A DNA stretch of 64,000 nt from Nocardia australiensis (GTDB lineage: Bacteria; Actinomycetota; Actinomycetes; Mycobacteriales; Mycobacteriaceae), in assembly GCF_020733705.1 (NCBI RefSeq), contig NZ_JAJFZM010000003.1:1-64000 (forward strand), read 5' to 3'. Position numbers and translations under genes: made by a program. Numbering within the stretch: position 1 is the first letter of the stretch; the number at the start of each line of letters is the position of its first letter. Shown one piece after another: positions 45,741-54,460 of the stretch. Below the pieces are notes generated by a model. It was not told where the DNA came from. It made no database searches and saw nothing but the letters and a program-made list of their open reading frames with translations.

Positions 45741-46052
45741 TGCTACCCCTCACGCCGAATCGAGCAAACCCCACGCTCGCTACCGAAATCATAAGGGATG
45801 CAACAACTTCTCTGCACCATGCAAGTGGACTCGCCGTCGACTGCCGCGTCGCCAATCGTGAGACTGCCGACGGCTGATGGTCCAAGGAAACATGTTCCAG
45901 ATCTGTCACGCCGACTGATCATGGCGGCGGCAGCCGAGCAGCCCGCACCGAATTGAGGATGTTGAGGTACTTGCATGCCCTGGCGACGCAACCGGCCCTG
46001 CCTATCGCACGCACTCTGAGTGTGGACGCCACCGCAGCGGTGAGCGTCGTCC
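45741..46052. other. Intergenic stretch at the right border of the defence-like island
   Basis: About 310 bp; no gene or repeat was recognised on either strand. It should hold the promoter of the trypco2-protease operon. Confidence 0.4.
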
Positions 46053-47069
46053 TCAATGCCCCGGCGGTGCGTCGACGAAGGTGGTCCCCACCTCGGCCAG
46101 TTGCTCGACCACATGAGCCGGATCGAGCAGCGCCTCCGGGGTGTAGATGCCGGGCGCGACCACATTGCCGCGCAGCCCGAGCAGTCGTTCGATACCCAGA
46201 GCGAGGCCGAGTGAGGTCAGCGGGCGTTGGCCGCCCGGGTGGACGACATACCGGTCGACCCGCAGCGGCGCACCCGCCGGACCCACCCCTTCGAGCGCGA
46301 TCCGAACCTCGACAGAGGGCCCCTCGCCACGGCGCGAACCCGCGGATTCGCCGACCGCGAAGGCGAATTCGACGTTCGGCGCGCCCGTCGCGAACGCCAG
46401 ACCGGGCACATCAAGCGTCGGGATGGACTGGCCGGTGACCGCCGTGCCGTCGAGGCTGCGCAGTTGCACCTGCGCCGCGGCCGCGCCGACCCAGGCGAAT
46501 ACGCCGTCGCGCCGCGCGTACCCGGCCGAGGTGACCTCGGACCAGCGTTCCAGATCCGCGAGCCCGGCCGGTCCGCCCGCGTCCTTCTCGTCGAGTATCG
46601 CGCCGATCCGGATGGTGTCGACCCGGTCGAACCCCCCGGCCCAGCGCAGCGTCGCGAGCATGACGACGCCCGCCGCCCAGTGACTGGCCATCAGCACCGG
46701 CGCGACCGGTCGCTGCACACCGGCGGTGATCTCCGGCGCGATGTCGATCATGCCGCTGGACAGGCTGACGTACGGCACACCGTGGTCCTGCGCGAAGCGC
46801 AGCCCGTTCAGCCTGCTGTCCCACAGTGTCGCGACCACCGCCGAATAATCCTGCCCGGCAGGCAGTCCGAGGTCACCGCGCGTCAGATCCACGGTCACGG
46901 CGGTGGCGCCGCCCAGAGCGCCGGCCACCCGCTGCGCGCGTTCCGGATTCCGGCCCGCGAGGGTCAGCGGCAACTGCGGATGCCACCTCCGCAGGTGCGC
47001 GGCGGTATCCGAGCCCGCCTGCCCCGAACCGCCCAGGAACAGAACCGATTTCCGCTGGTCCATATGCAT
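46053..47069 (-). CDS. Saccharopine dehydrogenase-like NAD(P)-binding protein
   Basis: 338 residues. Rossmann motif VLFLGGSGQAGSDTAAHLRRW, then LTLAGRNPERAQRVAGALGG, as in the saccharopine dehydrogenase/trans-enoyl reductase group. The C-terminal part is a lipid-type catalytic domain without close assignable function. It is divergently transcribed from a TetR gene across a double operator, so expression is probably repressed until a ligand appears. A second, larger member of the group lies at 57.7 kb. Confidence 0.8.
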   Translation of the reverse strand: MHMDQRKSVLFLGGSGQAGSDTAAHLRRWHPQLPLTLAGRNPERAQRVAGALGGATAVTVDLTRGDLGLPAGQDYSAVVATLWDSRLNGLRFAQDHGVPYVSLSSGMIDIAPEITAGVQRPVAPVLMASHWAAGVVMLATLRWAGGFDRVDTIRIGAILDEKDAGGPAGLADLERWSEVTSAGYARRDGVFAWVGAAAAQVQLRSLDGTAVTGQSIPTLDVPGLAFATGAPNVEFAFAVGESAGSRRGEGPSVEVRIALEGVGPAGAPLRVDRYVVHPGGQRPLTSLGLALGIERLLGLRGNVVAPGIYTPEALLDPAHVVEQLAEVGTTFVDAPPGH

Positions 47070-47091
47070 GTCCTCCCGATCTCCAGATAAC

Positions 47092-47118
47092 CTACATTTT
47101 GTAGCCTACATTTTGTAG
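47092..47118. promoter_or_regulatory. Tandem TetR operator
   Basis: The 13-mer CTACATTTTGTAG, an inverted repeat (CTACA-N3-TGTAG), occurs twice one base apart (47092-47104 and 47106-47118), in the gap between the dehydrogenase (-) and TetR (+) starts. The 14-bp period and location make it a strong candidate for the binding site of the adjacent TetR protein. Confidence 0.75.
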
Positions 47119-47150
47119 CTAGACTCACGGGAGAACACAAGAGGAGGACG

Positions 47151-47720
47151 ATGGCCACCACACCGACCCGCCTGTCCAAGCAGGCCCGGCGCGAGCAGTT
47201 GCTCGACGCGGCGCTGGCGATCGTGCGCGCCGACGGCGCCGACGGGCTGACGCTGCCCACCCTCGCCGAGGCGGCCGAGGTGAGCAGGCCCATCGTCTAC
47301 GACCACTTCGGCACCCGCCCCGGTCTGCTGCTCGAGCTCTACCGGCGGCTCGAGGAGCGCCATCGGGCCGCCACCGCGCAGGCACTGGACCAGGCCCCGC
47401 CGCACGCCGCGGAGATCGCGAAGGTCATCAGCGCCGCGTACTTCGCCTGCGCCACCGACATGCCGGAGTTCACCGCCGTCTCCGCGGCCCTGAAGGGCGA
47501 TCCGGAAATGGAGGCGATCCAGCGCGAAATGTACGACGGCTATACCGATTTGATGGCCGAAGCCCTGGCCCCACACTCCGGCCGGACCCGGACGGCACTA
47601 CGCCTGCACTGCGTCGGCGCACTCGGCGCGGCCGAAGCCATTGCCACAGAACTGAACCGGGGCACCACCACCACCGACACCGCCGTCGCGGCATTGACCA
47701 CCATCATTCTCGCCCGATGA
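47151..47720 (+). CDS. TetR family repressor
   Basis: 189 residues. The helix-turn-helix DGADGLTLPTLAEAAEVSRPIVYDHFGTRPGLLLELYRR is in the first 60 residues. The C-terminal domain is helical. It should repress itself and the divergent saccharopine dehydrogenase-like gene through the tandem operator 33 bases upstream. Confidence 0.92.
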   Translation: MATTPTRLSKQARREQLLDAALAIVRADGADGLTLPTLAEAAEVSRPIVYDHFGTRPGLLLELYRRLEERHRAATAQALDQAPPHAAEIAKVISAAYFACATDMPEFTAVSAALKGDPEMEAIQREMYDGYTDLMAEALAPHSGRTRTALRLHCVGALGAAEAIATELNRGTTTTDTAVAALTTIILAR

Positions 47721-47773
47721 CCTCCCGCACCGTGCGGGACCGACTACTTGACCTCAATATTTGTTTAGGTTGA

Positions 47774-48220
47774 ATGATCGTCTTCATGAGCACACCAGAG
47801 ATCGACACACAGACCCGCGCGGCCGACATCGAGGCCCTGGAGCAGATCGCCGCCACCATCGAGCATTCTCAAATGAACGAGCTCGCAGAGGAATTCATCG
47901 GTCTGTTCCGGCACGATGCGATCTGGACGACAGGCGGCGGCCGGAACCTGCTCAGCCGCGACGCGATCGCGGCGTTCTCACGCAAGGTACTACCGGGCGC
48001 GATGCAGGGCGCGAAAACAACCCTGGAGGTTGTCCACGTGGTCTTCATCCGCCCCGACGTCGCGGCCGTCAAAGTGCGCCAGCGCCGATGGTCGACGATC
48101 GACGGGGAACTTCTCGAAGACGAACTCGAGAGCACGCCGCTGCTCATCGCGGTCAAGGAGGAGGGGCGGTGGCAGTTGGTCGCCGGGCAGAACACCGCGG
48201 TGATCGACGTCGGCGAGTAA
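47774..48220 (+). CDS. SgcJ/EcaC-type SnoaL-like protein
   Basis: 148 residues; the start MIVFMSTPEID is preceded by TTTAGG. A SnoaL/NTF2-like cone fold: DIEALEQIAATIEHSQMNELAEEFIGLFRHDAIWTTGGG and GRWQLVAGQNTAVID, as in the SgcJ/EcaC family associated with antibiotic pathways and stress. Active-site residues cannot be assigned. It follows the TetR gene by 53 bases and may share its transcript. Confidence 0.8.
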   Translation: MIVFMSTPEIDTQTRAADIEALEQIAATIEHSQMNELAEEFIGLFRHDAIWTTGGGRNLLSRDAIAAFSRKVLPGAMQGAKTTLEVVHVVFIRPDVAAVKVRQRRWSTIDGELLEDELESTPLLIAVKEEGRWQLVAGQNTAVIDVGE

Positions 48221-48337
48221 CCGGATTCGACGAACGCGGCCGCGCCGACCCACCAGGCCGGACCGCCTGGCCCGCAAGGAGTCCGGCGGTCCGGTGCCGG
48301 GTTGTCCGCGCACTCGGCGGCCGCGTCCGGACGAGGT

Positions 48338-49534
48338 TCAGTTGCCGGTGAGTGCGGCCGGAGCCAGTTGCTCGGTGAGCAGTCGCCGCAGCCGGCGCGT
48401 CCGGTCGGGGTGATCGAGCCATGCTCGCACGTGCCGCCAGCCGTGGTAGTAACCGAAAAGGTAGGGGTTCGCCTCGACGACCAGGGGGCGGGCCGCCGCG
48501 ATCTCAGTATCGCCGAGCAGCGCCCAGCGCGCCAGGTAGTCCGCGATCTCGTCGAACGGGCGCCCGGCCGCGGCCAGGAAGGCGGCATTTCCCCACACTC
48601 CCCACAGGATGTTCTGCGCCTCGTGGATGGCGGCGAAATCGCTGCCGTCCGAACGGATTTCGTGGTCGGGGAAGATATTGTCGGTGAGCCAGCGCTGGGC
48701 CAGGTCGCCGGGGAACAGCAGCTCCTGCGCACACTGGCCCAGCCCCTCGCTCAGCGCGAATTGCGGCGAGAGCAGGAATTTGATCCGCGCTTCCCCCAGC
48801 CCCTGGTCCCGGACCAGATGGCGCTCCTTCAGCACCTGTTCGGCGATATGCCCGGGGTGCCCTTCGTGGGCCACCAGCGCGAGCAGATCGGCCAGATTGA
48901 AGGGGAGGTCGCGGTTGACGAGGATGGTGGATCGCACACCGCCGTGGTGCAACCCTGCGCCGCGGAAGGAGACGCCGGAGACCAGTTGGCAGTCGACGAT
49001 CTCCTCCGGTAGTGGCACGAATTCCTGTGTCCGGGCTCGCGTTTCGGCGATCGCCGACGCGACGACAGTCGGTAGCCGGTCCGGCTGTCGCAGGTGGTGG
49101 GCATGCTTCCAGGAGCCGAGCCGCTCGGCCAGGGTGCCGGGCCCGTTCGGTAGCGCGGCGTCCAGTTGCGCGTGCGCGGCATCGAATTCCGATTCCGGCA
49201 GCCAGTCGATCTCCAGCCCCAGGCATCGGGTCGCGTAGTCCCGCAGCGGAATATCGTCGCCGCGCAACCGGCTTGCGACTGCCCGCATCGAACGAACCTG
49301 TGCCGCAAGGTAAGCCGCGCGATCGGCAGCGAAAGGGTATGCGCCCGAGAGCTGCTCCGCCGCGGCTACCAGCCGGTCCGCCGACGGTGGGCGCTCCGCT
49401 TCGACCTGCGCCCGCCACTCGTGCGGCCCCCGGTAGTCCAGCAGCGGAAACGCAGAAGCCTCGCCCGCCAGCCGGTTGATGCGCAACGCCAGTAAGGCAT
49501 AGTCACGCACCCATTGCATTGCCGCTTCGGCCAT
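48338..49534 (-). CDS. DUF885-like metallopeptidase
   Basis: 398 residues from the ATG at 49534 (GAGGAG eight bases upstream). The zinc-binding motif AHEGHPGH in the middle and the distal glutamate region ALSEGLGQCAQELLF identify the DUF885 family. Members are predicted peptidases or esterases; DUF885 proteins often exceed 500 residues, so this is a short form. Divergent from a TetR gene with a palindrome between them. Confidence 0.82.
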   Translation of the reverse strand: MAEAAMQWVRDYALLALRINRLAGEASAFPLLDYRGPHEWRAQVEAERPPSADRLVAAAEQLSGAYPFAADRAAYLAAQVRSMRAVASRLRGDDIPLRDYATRCLGLEIDWLPESEFDAAHAQLDAALPNGPGTLAERLGSWKHAHHLRQPDRLPTVVASAIAETRARTQEFVPLPEEIVDCQLVSGVSFRGAGLHHGGVRSTILVNRDLPFNLADLLALVAHEGHPGHIAEQVLKERHLVRDQGLGEARIKFLLSPQFALSEGLGQCAQELLFPGDLAQRWLTDNIFPDHEIRSDGSDFAAIHEAQNILWGVWGNAAFLAAAGRPFDEIADYLARWALLGDTEIAAARPLVVEANPYLFGYYHGWRHVRAWLDHPDRTRRLRRLLTEQLAPAALTGN

Positions 49535-49583
49535 AGCTGTCACTCCTCATCGACTCGATCTGTACGCCCTCGCCAAGCTAGCT

Positions 49584-49606
49584 GTACGGTTACCAGTACG
49601 CCGTAC
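49584..49606. promoter_or_regulatory. Putative TetR operator
   Basis: Inverted repeat GTACGG-N11-CCGTAC immediately upstream of the TetR start and of the DUF885 promoter. Confidence 0.5.
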
Positions 49607-49619
49607 GGAAGGAGTGCGC

Positions 49620-50315
49620 ATGTCCGGGCCTCGCCGCGGAGTCTGGTTCGAGGAACAGCCGCCGCCCCGCAAGCCACGACTGTCGCGGGAGCGGATCGTC
49701 ACCGCAGCCGTCGGACTGCTGGATGCCGAAGGCGTGGAAGGCTTTTCGATGCGCCGGCTGGCCGCTCGGCTCGACGCCGGCGTGATGTCGCTGTATGAAT
49801 ACGCCCGCGGCCGCGAGGATGTGCTCGACCTCGCGCTGGATGCCGTGCTGGACGAAGTGCCCCTGGACGCGTCCGGTGCGGCCAATTGGCGCGCCGCGCT
49901 CACCGTCCGGCTTCGTCACTTCCGGCGGCTGATGCGGCGCCATCCCTGGATGCCGGTCCTGATCGGGACCCGCCCGCTACTCGGGCCCAATGCACTCGCC
50001 CGCTCCGAACGCACCTACACCGACCTGGTCGGAGCCGGCCTCACCGGCCCGGCGCTGGTCGCCGCGGTCAGCGCACTCACCGACTACACCCACGGATTCG
50101 CCACCACCGAGAACAGCTGGCATTCCTGGATCCGGGATCCCGCCGACGACTCCCGGCTCCGTGATCAGGCCCAGCGCCACATCGCCGAGCACGCCGACCG
50201 CTACCCGACGCTGCACCGGCATGCCCGCCTCGACGACGCCGACTTCGACGGCGGATTCGATCTCGGGCTCAAGATCATCCTCGACGGGATCCAGGCCCAG
50301 CTGCCGACCGGCTGA
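49620..50315 (+). CDS. TetR family repressor with TetR_C-type domain
   Basis: About 231 residues from the ATG at 49620, GGAAGGAG six bases upstream. The DNA-binding part reads LLDAEGVEGFSMRRLAARLDAGVMSLYEYARG, the variant turn typical of the TetR/ActII subgroup whose C-terminal domain (TYTDLVGAGLTGPALVAAVSALTDYTHGFA) binds drug-like ligands. Probably controls the divergent DUF885 gene. Confidence 0.9.
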   Translation: MSGPRRGVWFEEQPPPRKPRLSRERIVTAAVGLLDAEGVEGFSMRRLAARLDAGVMSLYEYARGREDVLDLALDAVLDEVPLDASGAANWRAALTVRLRHFRRLMRRHPWMPVLIGTRPLLGPNALARSERTYTDLVGAGLTGPALVAAVSALTDYTHGFATTENSWHSWIRDPADDSRLRDQAQRHIAEHADRYPTLHRHARLDDADFDGGFDLGLKIILDGIQAQLPTG

Positions 50316-50378
50316 TCCGGGCCGGCGGCACGTCCGCAGCGGGTCGGCGCCGGGCCCGGGATCGGTATCGTGGCGTTC

Positions 50379-51059
50379 ATGGACGAACGGCCGATCACGT
50401 TGGCGCAGCGCAACTATCGGCGAGACGCCGAGGTTCTCGAGAGGATGAATCCGCGGGAGCGGTTCACCCATATCTTCCGGTCCAACCTGTGGAGTTCGGG
50501 CTCGGTCTCCGGGCCGGGTTCCGAACTCGCACAGACCCGGCAACTCTGCGCCGGGCTTCCGGAGCTGCTGAGTCGTTTCGGTGTGCGCACACTGCTCGAT
50601 CTGCCCTGCGGTGACTTCGGCTGGCTCAGCGGCGTCGATCTCGGCGTCGAACGGTACATCGGCGCGGATATCGTCGCCGAGCTGGTGGAGCAGAACACGC
50701 AGCGGTACGCGAGCGCGGGCAAGCGGGAGTTCCGCGTGCTCGATCTCACCGCGGACCCGCTACCCGAAGCGGATGCCGTACTATGCCGGGATTGCCTGGT
50801 GCACTTGAGTTTCGAAGATATCGGGCAGGCATTGCGCAATCTGCGGCGCAGCGGCTCCCGCTATCTGCTGACCACGACATTCGTCGAACTGACCGCGAAT
50901 ACCGATATCCCCACGGGGAATTGGCGGCCGCTGAACCTCCGCCTGGCGCCGTTCGGATTCCCCGAGCCGCTCGCGATCCTGGTCGAAGGCTGCACCGAGG
51001 AGGACGGCGCCTACGCCGACAAGGCGCTGGCGCTGTGGAGTATCAGCGAGCTCCTGTGA
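50379..51059 (+). CDS. Class I SAM-dependent methyltransferase
   Basis: 226 residues from MDERPITLAQRNYRRD; a GTG three codons earlier is also possible. The SAM-binding loop reads LLDLPCGDFGWLSG, followed by YIGADIVAELVEQN (motif post-I) and ADAVLCRDCLVHLSFEDIGQAL (motif II). The family is generic and the substrate unknown. Its 3' end overlaps that of the convergent S66 peptidase gene by 17 bases. Confidence 0.85.
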   Translation: MDERPITLAQRNYRRDAEVLERMNPRERFTHIFRSNLWSSGSVSGPGSELAQTRQLCAGLPELLSRFGVRTLLDLPCGDFGWLSGVDLGVERYIGADIVAELVEQNTQRYASAGKREFRVLDLTADPLPEADAVLCRDCLVHLSFEDIGQALRNLRRSGSRYLLTTTFVELTANTDIPTGNWRPLNLRLAPFGFPEPLAILVEGCTEEDGAYADKALALWSISELL

Positions 51060-52041
51060 GCGGACCTACGGCCGGTTCGAGTAGCGACAGACTTCGCCGC
51101 TGCGCATCGAGGGCGGCGCGGATGCCGACGGGCATCGGCAGATTCGCGCCGGCGTGGCCGAACTCGACGTTGCCCAGGACCGGAATATCGCGGTCGCCGA
51201 GGATGTCGAGGACGATCTCGGGGAGGGTAGGAGACGCGCCGGTTGCCTCTAGTCCGGCGATCTCGCACGGGACGCCCACGACCATGCCTGCGATCCGGTC
51301 GAGGATACCGCTGTGCCGCAGCACCTGCAGATAACTCCACACATGCATCGCGTGGCTGCCCATCTCTTCCCAGAACAGGATCGCGCCGTCGAACCATTCG
51401 AGCGGCAGTGCGTAACGCGTCGCCTGTGCCAGCGTCATGCGGTTGAGCAACCCGCCGATCAGACGGCCTTCGGCCCGGCCGGGACGCCAGCACTCCCACG
51501 ACGGGGTGGCCGCCAGCACACCGATCGGTTCCGGACTGGTGAGCAACGTCGAGTAGAGCTTCTCGAGTTCTGTTCTGCGCGCCGCGGGGGCGGCCTGCCA
51601 GGCTTCGCCGAGTCCCGGTGTGGCGAGGTCGGCGTGGAATCCGACCAGGCCCGTGCGCGCGTAGAGCACCAGATGCAGTAGTGAGATATCGCTGTAGCCG
51701 AGGATCGGTTTGGGGTCGGCGAGGATCGCCTCGACGTCGATCAGATCGAGATACCCGAGCACCGTCGTGCCACCGTCGTGGGCGATGATTGCGCGCACCT
51801 CGGGATCGCGCAACAGCGAATTGAACTCTTCGGCGATTTCCGCGGGTGCGGCCGCGTGCCACCAATGACGTTGTCCCACCTGGAGCAGCGGCGCGACACG
51901 CACACGGAATCCCATCCGCTCGAGCACGACGATCGCCCGCTCGAGGCCGGGCGCGTAGTTGACCTCGAGTGGCCCGGACAGCGCTGCGATGACGACGAGA
52001 TCTCCGGGCACCAGGGCACGAGGGCGAAGCTGCCGCGGCAT
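51043..52041 (-). CDS. S66 family LD-carboxypeptidase (MccF-like)
   Basis: 332 residues from the ATG at 52041 (MPRQLRPRALVPGDLV). The nucleophile serine lies in LGYSDISLLHL, a glutamate in ILFWEEMGS, and the histidine in VEFGHAGANLPMPVG, giving the Ser-Glu-His triad. It trims tetrapeptides in murein recycling, or, as in MccF, cleaves peptide-nucleotide antibiotics. No signal peptide, so it acts in the cytosol. The frame is open to 52086. Confidence 0.85.
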   Translation of the reverse strand: MPRQLRPRALVPGDLVVIAALSGPLEVNYAPGLERAIVVLERMGFRVRVAPLLQVGQRHWWHAAAPAEIAEEFNSLLRDPEVRAIIAHDGGTTVLGYLDLIDVEAILADPKPILGYSDISLLHLVLYARTGLVGFHADLATPGLGEAWQAAPAARRTELEKLYSTLLTSPEPIGVLAATPSWECWRPGRAEGRLIGGLLNRMTLAQATRYALPLEWFDGAILFWEEMGSHAMHVWSYLQVLRHSGILDRIAGMVVGVPCEIAGLEATGASPTLPEIVLDILGDRDIPVLGNVEFGHAGANLPMPVGIRAALDAQRRSLSLLEPAVGPLTGAR

Positions 52042-52120
52042 TGCAATCACCGCCGCAGTATCCCGACACCCCGCAACAACACACAACCCAATTGCCGATC
52101 GACCGGCAGGGTTGCGGACC

Positions 52121-52723
52121 TCACGCGACGGCGTCCAGCGCCGGTGCGACGACCGCGAAGGCCCGCTCGGTCAATGTGGCGGGGTCCGCGCCCGGATCGG
52201 CGCTCCACCGCTGCAGCACGGTATCGAAGGCGCTGAGGGCGATGCCCGCGGCGAGCTGCGGGTACAGATCGGCCGGATCGAGGCCCAGCCGACGAGTCAG
52301 CTCCGCGGCCAGGTCGTCACGCCAGCGGGCCCGGCGCTCCAGGAAGCGGGCGAGCAGGGCGGGGGTTCCCAGAATCAACCCCACCACGCGCCGGGCGTGT
52401 TCGGCATGGCCCGCACAGGCGTCGACGGCGGACCAGACGGTGTGCCGCAACGCCACGGAGGGCGGCTCGTTCCCGGGGCGGCCCGACAGCTCCGCGCACA
52501 TACCTGCGCCCATCTCGGCCAGGAACTGGACGACCACGTCCTCCTTGGAGGCGAAGTACCGGAAGAACGTCCGCTTGGACACGCCCGCCGCGCCCGCGAT
52601 GTCGTCGATTGTGACCGCGTCGAATCCCTTCTCCGCCAACAGATCCAGCGCCGCTCGGGTCAGTTCGTCGGCGACGAGCTGACGCTTGCGCTCGGCCAGG
52701 CTCGGTTCGGGTCGGTCAGCCAT
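52121..52723 (-). CDS. TetR family repressor
   Basis: 200 residues. LTRAALDLLAEKGFDAVTIDDIAGAAGVSKRTFFRYFASKEDVV is the DNA-binding domain. The C-terminal part is of the MftR type (HARRVVGLILGTPALLARFLERRARW). Divergent from the SDR gene across an inverted repeat, so it likely represses both. Confidence 0.92.
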   Translation of the reverse strand: MADRPEPSLAERKRQLVADELTRAALDLLAEKGFDAVTIDDIAGAAGVSKRTFFRYFASKEDVVVQFLAEMGAGMCAELSGRPGNEPPSVALRHTVWSAVDACAGHAEHARRVVGLILGTPALLARFLERRARWRDDLAAELTRRLGLDPADLYPQLAAGIALSAFDTVLQRWSADPGADPATLTERAFAVVAPALDAVA

Positions 52724-52754
52724 GCGCCCATCCTACAACCGACGCCTCCGATGA

Positions 52755-52782
52755 CACTTAGAAGCATTGTTGACACTAAGTG
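52755..52782. promoter_or_regulatory. Putative operator of the SDR/TetR pair
   Basis: Inverted repeat CACTTAG (52755-52761) and CTAAGTG (52776-52782), overlapping a direct repeat TGACACT (52752 and 52771). Confidence 0.55.
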
Positions 52783-52805
52783 CCATGTGCACCACCATGT
52801 GTCAC

Positions 52806-53735
52806 ATGAGAGATCCCGACTGGACCCCAGCGCAGATGTCCGACCAGACCGGGCGAGTATTCGTCGTCACCGGCGCGAACAGTGGCCTGGGGCTGTCGAC
52901 CACCCGGGCGCTCGCACGCAAGGGCGCGCGAGTGATCCTCGGCGTCCGCGACGAGGCCAAGGGCCACCGGGCAGTCTCGGCGATCACCGCCGAACAGCCG
53001 GACGCCCGCCTGGAGGTAAGCCACCTCGACCTGGCCGACCTGGACTCGGTCCGCGCCTTCGCCGATCGCTTGCGCTCCGGCGATGCGCGCCCGGATGTGC
53101 TCATCAACAACGCCGGAATCATGGCGCCGCCGCGCACGCTCAGCGCCCAAGGCCACGAACTGCAGTTCGCGACCAACCACCTCGGGCACTTCGCAATCAC
53201 CGGCCTGCTGCTCGATCTCCTCGCGGCCGGGAACGAGCCCCGCGTGGTCACGGTGACGTCGATCGATCACCGGCAGGGGCGCCTGTTCCACGACGACCTC
53301 ACCGGCGAGCACAAGTACTCCCCCAAGGGCTTCTACAACCAATCGAAGTTCGCCAACGCGGTCTTCGGATGGGAACTCCACCGGCGGCTGACCGCGGCGG
53401 ACAGCCCCGTGCGCAGCCTGCTCGCCCACCCCGGCTACACCGCCACCAATCTGCAGACCAGCTCGCCCGAAGGCATGGTGAAACTGCTCTTCGGCCACCT
53501 GCTCGCCCCGCTCGCGCAGGCCCCCGGCCGGGGCTCACTACCCCAGTTGTACGCGGCCACCGCGCCCGGTGTGGAAGGCGGGCAGTTCTTCGGGCCGCGC
53601 GGTATCGCCGAACTACGTGGCGCGCCGAAGCCGGTGCGACTTGCACCGGCTGCCCTCGACGCCGGCACCGGCCGCCTGCTGTGGGAACTGTCGGAACGGC
53701 TCAGCGGCGTGCGGTTCCCGTTGCCGGCCGCCTGA
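52806..53735 (+). CDS. Short-chain dehydrogenase/reductase
   Basis: About 309 residues. Cofactor loop VVTGANSGLGLS, NNAGIMAPP, ATNHLGHFAITGLLL, and the active-site tyrosine and lysine in FYNQSKFANAVFGWEL (YNQSK instead of the usual YxxxK). Belongs to the retinol/protochlorophyllide-type SDR subgroup common in actinobacteria. Controlled probably by the divergent TetR; substrate unknown. Start chosen at MRDPDWTPAQM; other in-frame starts upstream fall in the operator. Confidence 0.88.
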   Translation: MRDPDWTPAQMSDQTGRVFVVTGANSGLGLSTTRALARKGARVILGVRDEAKGHRAVSAITAEQPDARLEVSHLDLADLDSVRAFADRLRSGDARPDVLINNAGIMAPPRTLSAQGHELQFATNHLGHFAITGLLLDLLAAGNEPRVVTVTSIDHRQGRLFHDDLTGEHKYSPKGFYNQSKFANAVFGWELHRRLTAADSPVRSLLAHPGYTATNLQTSSPEGMVKLLFGHLLAPLAQAPGRGSLPQLYAATAPGVEGGQFFGPRGIAELRGAPKPVRLAPAALDAGTGRLLWELSERLSGVRFPLPAA

Positions 53736-53784
53736 GCACGCGCTCACAGGCCAAACCGGGTGCGCGGCAAGGCCGTTCACCCGG

Positions 53785-54231
53785 TTAGGCAGCAGGCATC
53801 GCCATCAGCGTCGCCTGCATGAGCGCGATCGGCCGGGAATCGTCGCCCTCGGATACCACCTCGGCAGCGCAGACCGTGAGGGTCCGGCCCGCGCGGACCA
53901 CCGTGGCGGTGGCGTGAAAGCGCTGTCCCACAGCCGGTCTCAGGAGGTTGACCTTGAATTCGACGGTGAGGATGTCGCAGTCGGGCGGCTGCAACGACAT
54001 CGCCGCGTAGCCGCACGCCGAGTCGGCCAGCGTCGTGATGGCCCCGACGTGGACGAACCCGTTCTGCTGGCACAGGTCCGCGCGGAAGGGCAGCTCCAGT
54101 ACGACCCGGCCGGGTTCGAGGGCAGCGACCCGGATGCCCAAGGTCGTGAGCAAGGTCTGGCGACCGATGCTTTCCCGCAGCCGCGCATCCTGTTCGGCGC
54201 TCAACCCGCCGCCGCTGTCGACCGGGCTCAT
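53785..54231 (-). CDS. PaaI-type hotdog thioesterase
   Basis: 148 residues from MSPVDSGGGLSAEQ. The hotdog fold core is LELPFRADLCQQNGFVHVGAITTLADSACGYAAM (with the Gln/Asn-Gly and Asp positions of PaaI) and DILTVEFKVNLLRPAVGQRFHATATVVRAGRTLTVCAAEV. It hydrolyses acyl- or aryl-CoA thioesters. Convergent to the SDR gene; its start overlaps a possible small upstream frame (ATGA). Confidence 0.88.
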   Translation of the reverse strand: MSPVDSGGGLSAEQDARLRESIGRQTLLTTLGIRVAALEPGRVVLELPFRADLCQQNGFVHVGAITTLADSACGYAAMSLQPPDCDILTVEFKVNLLRPAVGQRFHATATVVRAGRTLTVCAAEVVSEGDDSRPIALMQATLMAMPAA

Positions 54232-54395
54232 CCCGCGAACCCTCCACACCGTGAGCCGATATCGGCTTTCGGGGTCCGGTGCGGCAATTGCTGAGCGCGC
54301 ATGGTGTTTTCGTCCATCGCGCCATTCTCACCGCCCGCCTGCCGGAATCCCGCGGCACGCTTCGCTGCGGCGGCTCCGGCCGCGAGAACCTTCAT
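54228..54395 (-). CDS. Possible 55-residue small protein
   Basis: Frame MKVLAAGAAAAKRAAGFRQAG...GGFAG ends with TGA overlapping the PaaI start (ATGA). Weak ribosome site and unremarkable codon bias (third-position GC lower than neighbours). Listed because of the overlap; it may well not be expressed. Confidence 0.2.
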   Translation of the reverse strand: MKVLAAGAAAAKRAAGFRQAGGENGAMDENTMRAQQLPHRTPKADIGSRCGGFAG

Positions 54396-54460
54396 TTCAC
54401 TGCTCAACTTCTCTGCTTTCCAGGTTGTGCCGCGCGTATCCGATACGCGCTGAGCGGGAC

